Below, piece by piece: positions 1 to 5,974 of a stretch of 8,262 nucleotides of DNA. The number at the start of each line of letters is the position of its first letter. Positions within the stretch are counted from its first letter, which is position 1. The stretch comes from JACCZH01 sp963729445 (lineage in GTDB: Bacteria > Chloroflexota > Chloroflexia > Thermomicrobiales > CFX8). The stretch is taken from contig CAVSNU010000001.1 in assembly GCA_963729445.1 (NCBI GenBank), forward strand, positions 1-8,262. The letters are read 5' to 3'. A program made the translations under genes and the position numbers. The notes under the pieces are model-generated. The model searched no databases, was not told the DNA's origin, and saw only the letters and a list, made by a program, of their open reading frames with translations.

Positions 1-852
1 TCCCGCTCTCAAGTTATAAACCCGCTCGGCATTCCCGCCGATGATCTCATCGAATCCAGGGTGATCTCCCAGACTTGCCTGAACGCGTCGGAGGAGTCGA
101 TCCTGGCGAAGGATTGGATAGTCGCTCGCAAACAGTACCCGTTCGGCTCCAACCAGATCCGTAACGTGCCGGAACACCGCCTGGCGGTATAAGTATGTCG
201 TCGCCGCAGAATCGTAGACCACGTTACGAGTCACCGCATGGATCTCGGGCATCAGCTCATAGAATGGAAGTCCACCGCCCCAATGAGCGAGTACCACCGG
301 CTGCTCACTGTATTCCGTCAGCCAGGTAACAAACTTGTCGGGGGTTGAAGCGCCTTTGCCGGGATAGACGTGGCCGACTGGCTCGGTCGCGTGCAGCATG
401 ACTGGCTTGTCGTGGATCCGGCAGATCTCCATCAACGGGCGCATTTCCGCGGGTCGTTCCAGGTCGAACCCTTGCGCATCCGCGTTCAGCTCTCCGATCC
501 CCGCAGCGCCCATGGCGAAGCAGCGCTCGGCCTCTGTCGCAGCGTCCGGATCTGTGGGAACGACGATACCGAGGAAGGCAAGCCTGTCAGGTGCCAGCCG
601 GCAGGCATCCGCCATGAAATCGTTCTGCTCGCGACACAAGCCTCCGTCTGCCCAGGGGAAACCACACACAATTGACATGTCTATCCCGGCAGCGTCCATG
701 CTCTCGATGATGTCCACTGCGGCGGCGAGCTTTGCTCGTGGATCCTCGTAGAGATGGCAGAACCAACGATCGCGCTCGATAAAGTGGTGCCGGCGGTCGA
801 TGACGTCCGGGGGGAACAGATGAGTATGAGCATCGATCACGCGCACCGGCAT
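1..852 (-). CDS. Amidohydrolase (metal-dependent TIM-barrel hydrolase), C-terminus cut by window edge
   Basis: The minus strand reads open for 284 codons from the ATG at 852 to base 1 with no stop, so the gene runs off the window. The translation fits the Amidohydrolase_2 family (PF04909; the ACMSD/uracil-5-carboxylate decarboxylase-like group). It opens with the metal motif DAHTHLF (H9, H11), then has GIGEL near 118-122, LHATEP (H154), LAHWGGG (H190) and FASDYP (D244). These are the expected metal and catalytic positions of the barrel. It ends with GGNAERVYNL, which in this family normally lies within a few residues of the C-terminus, so little is missing. No signal peptide is visible, so it should be cytoplasmic. 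The start is supported by AGGG at 860-863, which overlaps the stop codon of the upstream phosphatase gene, implying co-transcription. The substrate cannot be read from the sequence; hydrolysis or decarboxylation of a small carboxylate or lactone is typical. Family call is firm, reaction unknown. Confidence 0.88.
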   Translation of the reverse strand, partial: MPVRVIDAHTHLFPPDVIDRRHHFIERDRWFCHLYEDPRAKLAAAVDIIESMDAAGIDMSIVCGFPWADGGLCREQNDFMADACRLAPDRLAFLGIVVPTDPDAATEAERCFAMGAAGIGELNADAQGFDLERPAEMRPLMEICRIHDKPVMLHATEPVGHVYPGKGASTPDKFVTWLTEYSEQPVVLAHWGGGLPFYELMPEIHAVTRNVVYDSAATTYLYRQAVFRHVTDLVGAERVLFASDYPILRQDRLLRRVQASLGDHPGFDEIIGGNAERVYNLRAG

Positions 853-861
853 CGGAATACC

Positions 862-1737
862 CTATGCAAAGAAGAAGATGAAGCCCACGATGGCGATGAA
901 GATAAGCAGCCCGATCAGTACCAGTACCGGTACCAGCATCCGTGACAGGTCACGAGGCGCAGCCTCCGGTACGGGCGGCTCGATGACGCTCAACGGGGCC
1001 ATCCAGGCGCAGATTGCCGAAACGTTATCCGTCGAGCCGGCAGTCAACGCACGCGAGATGAGCTCCTTCGACGCTTCGTCGGGCTCCAGTCGTCCAAGCA
1101 CCTCGGTCATTTCATGCTCGTCAAGGAAGTCGTGAACGCCGTCAGAGGAGAGCAGTAACCTGTCCTCAGGGAGCAGCTTGATCTCGAAGATATCAACCTC
1201 AACCCGCTCGCGGTGTCCAATTGCCCGGGTAATGATGTTCTTGTGGGTGCTGTCGCGAGCCTCGTCCTGGGTCATGACGCCCATCTTGACCTGCTCAGCG
1301 ACGAGTGAATGATCGGTCGTCACCTGGTTCAGACGGCCGGCCCGCATCAGATAGGCACGGCTGTCGCCCACATTCCCAACCGTCAGATCTTCGCCGCGGA
1401 TGACAGCGGTCACCAACGTCGTACCCATCAGGTTGTGCTCGCCCTTGGCCGAGCCATCCTCGAAGATGGCTTGATTGGCGGCACGGTACGCCTGCTTCAG
1501 CAACAGAACGGCATCATCACTCTCAGCGTCGGCGAACCGCTGCAAGAGCGTATCGATCGCGACTCTGGCAGCGACCTCTCCGCGTTCATGACCACCCATG
1601 CCGTCCGCAACAGCCAGGATAACGACGTCGCTCTGCTCTACGACGGACTGGTCTGGGACGTAGACGAGATCCTCGTTCTGTCCACGGACGTTGCCTGCAT
1701 CTGTGGCTGAGCCTACGATTAGTCGAGTCTCCTCCAC
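862..1737 (-). CDS. PP2C-family Ser/Thr protein phosphatase with C-terminal membrane anchor (PstP-like)
   Basis: This 291-residue protein removes phosphate from Ser/Thr residues in a Mn/Mg-dependent reaction, probably opposing PknB-type kinases. All PP2C motifs are present in order: GNVRGQNED (15-23), ADGMGGHERGE (44-54, metal ligand D45), GNVGDSRAYL (121-130), TTDHSLV (140-146), LLLSSDGVHDFL (194-205, metal ligand D199) and STDNVSA (235-241, metal ligand D237). After a short proline-rich linker (253-262), residues 267-290 form one hydrophobic helix that ends the protein. The catalytic domain should therefore face the cytoplasm with no outside domain, unlike mycobacterial PstP, which has a domain beyond its helix as I recall. 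The start is GTG, with AGAGGAGAA at 1746-1754 as a strong ribosome site. It probably heads a two-gene unit with the amidohydrolase. The forkhead genes fhaA and fhaB, usual neighbours of this phosphatase, lie 4 kb to the right. Confidence 0.93.
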   Translation of the reverse strand: MEETRLIVGSATDAGNVRGQNEDLVYVPDQSVVEQSDVVILAVADGMGGHERGEVAARVAIDTLLQRFADAESDDAVLLLKQAYRAANQAIFEDGSAKGEHNLMGTTLVTAVIRGEDLTVGNVGDSRAYLMRAGRLNQVTTDHSLVAEQVKMGVMTQDEARDSTHKNIITRAIGHRERVEVDIFEIKLLPEDRLLLSSDGVHDFLDEHEMTEVLGRLEPDEASKELISRALTAGSTDNVSAICAWMAPLSVIEPPVPEAAPRDLSRMLVPVLVLIGLLIFIAIVGFIFFFA

Positions 1738-1941
1738 GCCGGCGATTCTCCTCTAGCTAGTGTCGTCGCAATATCAAGTGGGCACCTACATTCCTGAATG
1801 CCCCAAAGTTCCCGCGTATCATACGATACTCGACCGCCGGGTTGCCGCGCACGGGCCCGCCCCTCATCCACCCAGAATACTTCCAGATCTTGAGTGGTAT
1901 ACACTGGGAACGATGCCAGGACACCACCTGAACGGAAAGAA
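1738..1941. promoter_or_regulatory. Divergent intergenic region with two short palindromes
   Basis: This is the longest gene-free stretch, between the leftward phosphatase and the rightward lipoprotein. It contains GTATC-ATAC-GATAC at 1816-1829 and CATTC-CT-GAATG at 1789-1800, both small inverted repeats upstream of the phosphatase. The first overlaps TATGAT (reverse complement of 1818-1823), a possible minus-strand -10 for the phosphatase, though I see no convincing -35. The palindromes could be operator sites for a dimeric regulator, but they are short and may be chance. No open frame with coding character is seen here. Confidence 0.3.
1895..1903 (+). promoter_or_regulatory. Possible extended -10 promoter for the lipoprotein-MFS operon
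   Basis: The bases TGGTATACA form an extended -10 element (TGn followed by TATACA, 4/6 or better to TATAAT). Transcription would begin near 1910, leaving a leader of about 32 bases before the lipoprotein ATG. No clear -35 is present, which extended -10 promoters tolerate. Sequence-only call. Confidence 0.4.
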
Positions 1942-2700
1942 ATGAAGCCGCTCATGAAACGTCGACTGCTCATTATCCCCGTTTTTCTCCTGCTCATGCC
2001 GCTCTTCACGGCGTGTTCACTGTGGGATGACGATGACGGGCAAGACCCTGCTGCCGACGAGACTGCAATCCCTACCCAAGAACCATTAACTGGCGAATCG
2101 GTCCTGCGTAACGCGGCGGAACGATGGAGCGAGACCGACAGCGTCCACTTCGTACTCGATGCCCAGGGCGACACCTTCCTCGACTCCGAAGGCAATATCC
2201 GGCTGGTTTCGGCGGAAGGCGATTTGGCCCGCCCTGACCTCGTTGAAGCGACGGCACGCGTGGACGTCGCAGTTGCGACGGTGAACGTCGAGCTGGTTGT
2301 GGTGGGTGAAGACGCCTATATGACCAACCTCATTAGCGGTAACTGGGAACGCGCCCCAGAAGACTTCAACTACAACCCCGCGCTGCTCTTTAGCGACACA
2401 GACGGCCTCGGGCCTATCATGCAGGATGTCCAGAATCCCACACTGGACGGGACCGAGTCGATTGACGGGCGTGACGCCCACCGCGTAACCGGGGTGGTTA
2501 CCGAGGAACAGATCGCCGACATCACCGCCGGCTCGATCGCCGGCGAAAATATCGACGTCACCCTGTGGATCGCTGAGGATAACTCCGAGATTCTGCGACT
2601 GCTCATCAGTGCTCCGCCCATTGAAAACACCGGAGCGACGAGCTGGGAGCTGACGTTCACCAACCACAACGATGATGTCGATATCGAAGCGCCGATCTAA
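1942..2700 (+). CDS. LppX/LprAFG-family lipoprotein (LprG-like lipid carrier)
   Basis: This 252-residue protein begins with a lipoprotein signal: MKPLMKRRLL, a hydrophobic core to residue 20, then LFTAC with the lipidated cysteine at 25 (Phe at -3 is slightly unusual). An acidic linker (27-50) precedes a domain that matches the LppX_LprAFG family (PF07161): SVHFVLDAQG (67-76), the beta-strand run 88-122, AYMTNLISGNW (125-135), GPIMQD (157-162), a VNGxxxxRVTG-type motif as IDGRDAHRVTG (174-184), and DVTLWIAED (205-213). Mycobacterial LprG and LppX fold this domain into a half-barrel with a hydrophobic pocket for lipids such as triacylglycerols. The MFS gene begins 17 bases after the stop, the same order as lprG-Rv1410. 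I therefore infer an extracytoplasmic, membrane-anchored lipid carrier receiving cargo from that transporter. The ATG at 1942 is preferred, with GGA at 1934-1936; a second ATG lies at 1954. An upstream in-frame GTG-like extension would spoil the signal peptide. Family confident, lipid specificity unknown. Confidence 0.85.
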   Translation: MKPLMKRRLLIIPVFLLLMPLFTACSLWDDDDGQDPAADETAIPTQEPLTGESVLRNAAERWSETDSVHFVLDAQGDTFLDSEGNIRLVSAEGDLARPDLVEATARVDVAVATVNVELVVVGEDAYMTNLISGNWERAPEDFNYNPALLFSDTDGLGPIMQDVQNPTLDGTESIDGRDAHRVTGVVTEEQIADITAGSIAGENIDVTLWIAEDNSEILRLLISAPPIENTGATSWELTFTNHNDDVDIEAPI

Positions 2701-2717
2701 GAGCGGCTGAGCGATAG

Positions 2718-4253
2718 TTGGAGACATCCTTTCGAGGTGAATATCGTCTGCTGATCCCGGTTTTGGCCGTGGTGTTCATCGCCGCGCTCGATCTCACCGT
2801 CGTCGCACCCATCCTGCCATCGATGATCTTCGACCTCGACATCAGCCCGGTCGATGCGGACCGCTATGCCTGGATCGTCCTCGCCTACCTCGTCGCTTAC
2901 ACCGTCACCGTCCCGATCACCGGGCGAATCTCCGACTACGCCGGCCGCATACCGGTCTTCGGGGTCGCCTTATTGCTCTTTGTCCTCGGCTCGGTTGTCG
3001 CCGCCTCCGCCGACGGCCTGACCGGGATGGTTACCGGGCGCACGTTACAAGGACTTGGCGGCGGGGCGATGCTTCCGGTTTCAATGGCGCTGGTGGCCGA
3101 TGTCGTGCCCGCCTCACGGCGCGCGGCCGCGCTCGGTCTCGTCGCAGCTGTTGACACGTTTGGCTGGGTGCTGGGGCCGATCTGGGGGGCAGCTATCAAC
3201 GGGATCTTCGATTCCTGGCGAGCCGTGTTCTGGCTGAATATCCCCATCTGCGCCGTCGCTGCAATCTTCCTCGTGATCGCCGACCAGCGCGTTTCGAGAA
3301 CCTCAGTCTCACGTTTACCCAACGTTACCAGCGCGCTGCTTGCGGCCGTCGGGCTCGTTGCAGTAACTCTCGCGCTCTCGTCGGGTAGCGAAGGCGCCGT
3401 GGGTCCCGAGCAGGGTGGAGGTCGGCTGGGCGCATCCACCAACCCGGTGGCTCAGTATCGCTGGTATCTTCTGGCGCTCGGAGTTACCGCCCTAATCGGG
3501 TTTGTTGTCAGCGAACGGCGTTCGACGTCTCCGCTGCTCCCGGGGACGCTCATCCGTCAGCGGATGTTCCAGCTCGCGGCGGGGGCGAACATTCTAGTCG
3601 GTGCGGCGCTCATCGTCGCCATGGTGAACGCGCCACTCGTCGTCGCGCTTCTCGCCGACACAGACAGAGTGTCAGCTCTCACTGCGCTGCTTCTCGGTAG
3701 CTTCACACTGGCCATGACAGCCGGTGCGCTCGCCGGCGGCAGAGTCGTCGACCGGTTTGGAGCCAGGGTCGTCGCCGAGGCTGGCCTCCTGCTCGGTGCC
3801 GCCGGGTTCTTCTCGATGAACTGGTGGAGCCACGATCTCAATCTCGCGCTGATGTCCGTCACCATTGCTCTGGCCGGTTTAGGTCTCGGTATCGTGATTG
3901 CACCGTTGGCTGAGAGCGCGATCGCGTGTGCCGGCGTCGCAAACTACGGCTCCGCCTCCGGACTGGTGCTGTTGGCGCGTCTGGTGGGCATGACCTTCGG
4001 CCTGGCAGCCATCACCCGTTACGGTCTGGACCGCCTCGACTCCAAGGTCGCCAGGCTAGATCCACTTCCGCCGCAAGCCGGCGAGTCAACGTCGGCCTAC
4101 TTCACCCGCCAACAGGAGTACCTCGATGAACAGGTGATCCCGTTAACGCTGGATGTCATCCACGAAACGTTTCTCATCGCCGGGCTGATATGCCTGATCA
4201 CGATCCTCATCGTCAGCAGAATGCGGGCTGTCTCTAACTCGGTCGAGAAATAG
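2718..4253 (+). CDS. 14-helix MFS transporter, Rv1410/P55-like lipid exporter partner of the lipoprotein
   Basis: This 511-residue inner-membrane transporter belongs to the DHA2-like 14-helix MFS group. It shows ALDLTVV in helix 1 (D25), motif A GRISDYAGR (69-77), motif B RTLQGLGGGAMLP (108-120) and motif C GWVLGPIWG (149-157). Compared from memory with mycobacterial Rv1410, the match is close at WIVxxYLxxY, GRxSDxxGR, AGLGLGxVIxPL (386-397), the ARLVGM arginine (R421) and the long segment after GLDRLDSKVARL. Residues about 436-478 form an extracytoplasmic stretch before the last helix (480-500), where Rv1410 has helix extensions that hand lipid to LprG. Function as proton-driven lipid export with the upstream lipoprotein is inferred; the older drug-efflux label for this family is the alternative. 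The start is a TTG directly after an in-frame TAG (2715-2717) with a poor ribosome site. A CTG at 2748 behind GAGGTGA (2734-2740) is a rival start that would trim ten residues but keep helix 1. Confidence 0.88.
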   Translation: METSFRGEYRLLIPVLAVVFIAALDLTVVAPILPSMIFDLDISPVDADRYAWIVLAYLVAYTVTVPITGRISDYAGRIPVFGVALLLFVLGSVVAASADGLTGMVTGRTLQGLGGGAMLPVSMALVADVVPASRRAAALGLVAAVDTFGWVLGPIWGAAINGIFDSWRAVFWLNIPICAVAAIFLVIADQRVSRTSVSRLPNVTSALLAAVGLVAVTLALSSGSEGAVGPEQGGGRLGASTNPVAQYRWYLLALGVTALIGFVVSERRSTSPLLPGTLIRQRMFQLAAGANILVGAALIVAMVNAPLVVALLADTDRVSALTALLLGSFTLAMTAGALAGGRVVDRFGARVVAEAGLLLGAAGFFSMNWWSHDLNLALMSVTIALAGLGLGIVIAPLAESAIACAGVANYGSASGLVLLARLVGMTFGLAAITRYGLDRLDSKVARLDPLPPQAGESTSAYFTRQQEYLDEQVIPLTLDVIHETFLIAGLICLITILIVSRMRAVSNSVEK

Positions 4254-4926
4254 CGTCCCGAAGATCTTGCATCGCTTGATCCACACCCCGCTCGTTCTTA
4301 AATATGGCGGACCCGGCAACCAGCACAGTTGCGCCGGCCGCGGCAACGTCGCCTGCATTGGCGGCGTTGATCCCCCCATCAACCTCGATCAAAGGAGCAA
4401 GCTGCTGCTCGTCGAGCATCGACCGTAATGCGTTGAGCCTACGAAGCGTCGTCGGGATGAACGATTGTCCGCCAAAGCCGGGGTTCACGCTCATCAGGAG
4501 AACCAGGTCTGCGAACGGCAACAGGTCGCGTGCCGCTTCAATGCTTGTACCGGGATTCAGCGCCAGACCCGACTGAATGCCGTATTCACGGATCATCTGA
4601 AGTGCGCGGTGAGGATGGGCAGTTGCCTCAATGTGCACCGTCAGGATATCCGCGCCAGCATCAACAAATGCCTGGAGATAGCGCTCCGGGCGATCAATCA
4701 TCAAATGGACGTCCAGAGGCAGGGGTGTCGCCTTGCGGATCGAGGCGACCACCGGCACTCCGATAGATATATTGGGAACGAAATGCCCATCCATCACATC
4801 CAGGTGAACGTAGTCGGCTCCAGCCTGCTCGAGTGCGGCCAGCGATGCCGCGAGAGACGTCAGGTCACTGTCCAGGATCGAGGGTGCAATACGCACTCCC
4901 AAACGCTCAGATGCTGCTGTCACCAC
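4234..4926 (-). CDS. rpe: Ribulose-phosphate 3-epimerase
   Basis: Rpe interconverts D-ribulose 5-phosphate and D-xylulose 5-phosphate in the pentose phosphate and Calvin pathways, in the cytoplasm. The 230-residue length is normal for the family. Diagnostic motifs are all present: APSILDSD (14-21), HLDVMDGHFVPN (41-52; metal ligands H41 and D43), DVHLMI (72-77; H74), MSVNPGFGGQSF (145-156), EVDGGI (181-186; D183) and VAGSAIF (203-209), the phosphate-binding end. D43 and D183 are the expected acid-base pair. The start is GTG at 4926, with GAGGAAG just upstream on the minus strand; the next codon is also GTG, so the exact start could be one codon later. The 3' end overlaps the end of the convergent MFS gene by 20 bases, leaving no room for a terminator between them. 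It shares a compact divergent promoter region with the membrane-protein gene. Confidence 0.97.
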   Translation of the reverse strand: MVTAASERLGVRIAPSILDSDLTSLAASLAALEQAGADYVHLDVMDGHFVPNISIGVPVVASIRKATPLPLDVHLMIDRPERYLQAFVDAGADILTVHIEATAHPHRALQMIREYGIQSGLALNPGTSIEAARDLLPFADLVLLMSVNPGFGGQSFIPTTLRRLNALRSMLDEQQLAPLIEVDGGINAANAGDVAAAGATVLVAGSAIFKNERGVDQAMQDLRDAISRPS

Positions 4927-4962
4927 GCTCTATCTTCCTCACTTCACTTCCCTGCTCAGCCA

Positions 4963-4982
4963 GAGTCTTATACTCATCGATA
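4963..4982 (+). promoter_or_regulatory. -10 element TATACT for the membrane-protein gene; likely leaderless start
   Basis: TATACT at 4969-4974 is followed by seven bases and then the ATG at 4982, so the expected transcription start falls on or one base before the start codon. There is no Shine-Dalgarno sequence upstream of the ATG, which agrees with a leaderless mRNA. The element sits within the inverted repeat GAGT-CTTAT-ACTC (4963-4975), whose other strand reads TATAAG, the rpe -10. No clear -35 is seen for this direction. Confidence 0.45.
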
Positions 4983-4994
4983 TGAGGCAATCAA
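4967..4994 (-). promoter_or_regulatory. Sigma70-type promoter for rpe
   Basis: On the minus strand, TTGATT (complement of 4989-4994) and TATAAG (complement of 4967-4972) are separated by 16 bases. Transcription would start near 4960 and give rpe a leader of about 34 bases containing GAGGAAG. The -35 lies inside the first codons of the divergent membrane-protein gene. The -10 overlaps the opposite-strand -10, see next entry. Confidence 0.5.
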
Positions 4995-5884
4995 TAGCAA
5001 GGACGCGACCATACCAGGCAAGCAGTGTCGACAGCACGCTCCCGCACCGTTTCTGGGTCGGCGTCGTGCTCATCGCGTGCTGGTGGCCGGTTGCCTGGCT
5101 GCAGCTCCGGCCACTCTCTGATAGCTACTTCTTTCCCCTCTGGCTTGGCTACATCCTGACGGTTGATGGGCTTGTCCATCGCAGAACCGGGACATCGCCC
5201 CTGGCACGTTCCGGCTACCGGTTCACTCTCCTGTTTATCCTATCAGTGCCCTTGTGGTGGCTGTTCGAAGGCTTTAACCAGATCATCAAGAACTGGACTT
5301 ATCACTTCCCGGAAGCGCAAGGAACGGTCGAGTACGCGTTGCGGGCCAGCGTGCCATTTGCTACTGTCATCCCGGCCGTGTTCGTGACAACCGAGCTGGT
5401 ACGCTCCTGCAGGCTCAATCCGTTCGGGAAGCTACCTGCGCTGGACCAGACGCCGGCTCGCCTGTTAATGCTCCACTCACTGGGATGGGCAATGCTCGTC
5501 GCGGTGCTCATGGCCCCTGACTATGCGTTCCCGCTCGTCTGGCTCTCAGTCTTCTTCATCATTGATCCGATAGCCACCTACCTTGGCGGCAATTCCGTCG
5601 GTGCGTATGCGCGACGGGGCGATTGGTCACCGATCAGCAACCTTGCAATCGGAACGCTCATCTGCGGCGTCTTCTGGGAGCTCTGGAACTACTACTCGCT
5701 CCCGAAATGGACCTACTCAATCCCCTACGCTGAGGTGCTGCATATCTTCGAGATGCCCTTGCTCGGCTACGGCGGCTACATCCCCTTTGGACTGGAGATC
5801 TTCTCGCTCTATGTGCTGGTTGGCACATTAGTGCCACAATTGAAGTTGCCGGAGATCATGGTGTCGAGCGTTGAACCAAATTGA
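4982..5884 (+). CDS. Uncharacterised polytopic membrane protein with two repeated halves
   Basis: I do not recognise a named family. The 300-residue protein has about eight hydrophobic segments, near 24-40, 50-63, 80-95, 122-140, 161-177, 183-199, 219-236 and 258-283. Its two halves (about 22-141 and 160-284) align: YFFPLW (49-54) with YAFPLV (181-186), an aspartate seven to nine residues into the same helix (D62, D195), FEGFNQIIKNWTY (95-107) with WELWNYYSLPKWTY (232-245), then a fourth hydrophobic segment. The shared core is E-x-x-N followed six or seven residues later by W-T-Y, with E96/E233 and N99/N236 sitting in membrane helices. The layout is vaguely like tandem lycopene-cyclase (CrtYc/CrtYd) domains, but the PLEE glutamates of that family are absent at 124-127 and 259-262, so I do not call it that. 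It has no Shine-Dalgarno and may be translated from a leaderless message. Function unknown. Confidence 0.85.
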   Translation: MRQSIARTRPYQASSVDSTLPHRFWVGVVLIACWWPVAWLQLRPLSDSYFFPLWLGYILTVDGLVHRRTGTSPLARSGYRFTLLFILSVPLWWLFEGFNQIIKNWTYHFPEAQGTVEYALRASVPFATVIPAVFVTTELVRSCRLNPFGKLPALDQTPARLLMLHSLGWAMLVAVLMAPDYAFPLVWLSVFFIIDPIATYLGGNSVGAYARRGDWSPISNLAIGTLICGVFWELWNYYSLPKWTYSIPYAEVLHIFEMPLLGYGGYIPFGLEIFSLYVLVGTLVPQLKLPEIMVSSVEPN

Positions 5885-5910
5885 CCCTATTTGTTAATGA
5901 CACCTATAAT
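5881..5910 (+). promoter_or_regulatory. Near-consensus sigma70 promoter for the fhaA-fhaB operon
   Basis: TTGACC (5881-5886, five of six to TTGACA) and a perfect TATAAT (5905-5910) are separated by 18 bases. Transcription would begin near 5917, giving fhaA a leader of about 58 bases. The -35 contains the TGA stop (5882-5884) of the preceding membrane-protein gene, so the promoter starts exactly where that gene ends. It is the best promoter match in the window and suggests steady housekeeping expression. Confidence 0.75.
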
Positions 5911-5974
5911 CGTCCGTAGGCGAGTTCAACCAATCGCCCAGCACTGGGGATTGTCAGGGAAGTGTTTCGCCAGA

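Noticed and set aside
2086..2727. A 213-codon open frame on the minus strand across the lipoprotein gene
   Set aside because: It lies antisense to a clear lipoprotein, has no ribosome site and no recognisable motif; GC-rich codon bias leaves this frame open by chance.
4465..5121. A 218-codon plus-strand open frame over rpe
   Set aside because: It is antisense to a textbook epimerase and runs into the membrane-protein gene in another frame; its composition (Cys, His, Arg and Gln rich) is not protein-like.
4982..5884. Lycopene cyclase (CrtYc-CrtYd fusion)
   Set aside because: The two-half membrane layout is suggestive, but the PLEE-type catalytic glutamates are absent in both halves, so the name was not used.
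5891..5974. An N-terminal extension of FhaA starting at TTG 5891
   Set aside because: That start lies upstream of the TATAAT at 5905-5910 and the extra 28 residues do not resemble the FhaA_N domain, which begins at MNRLDKF.
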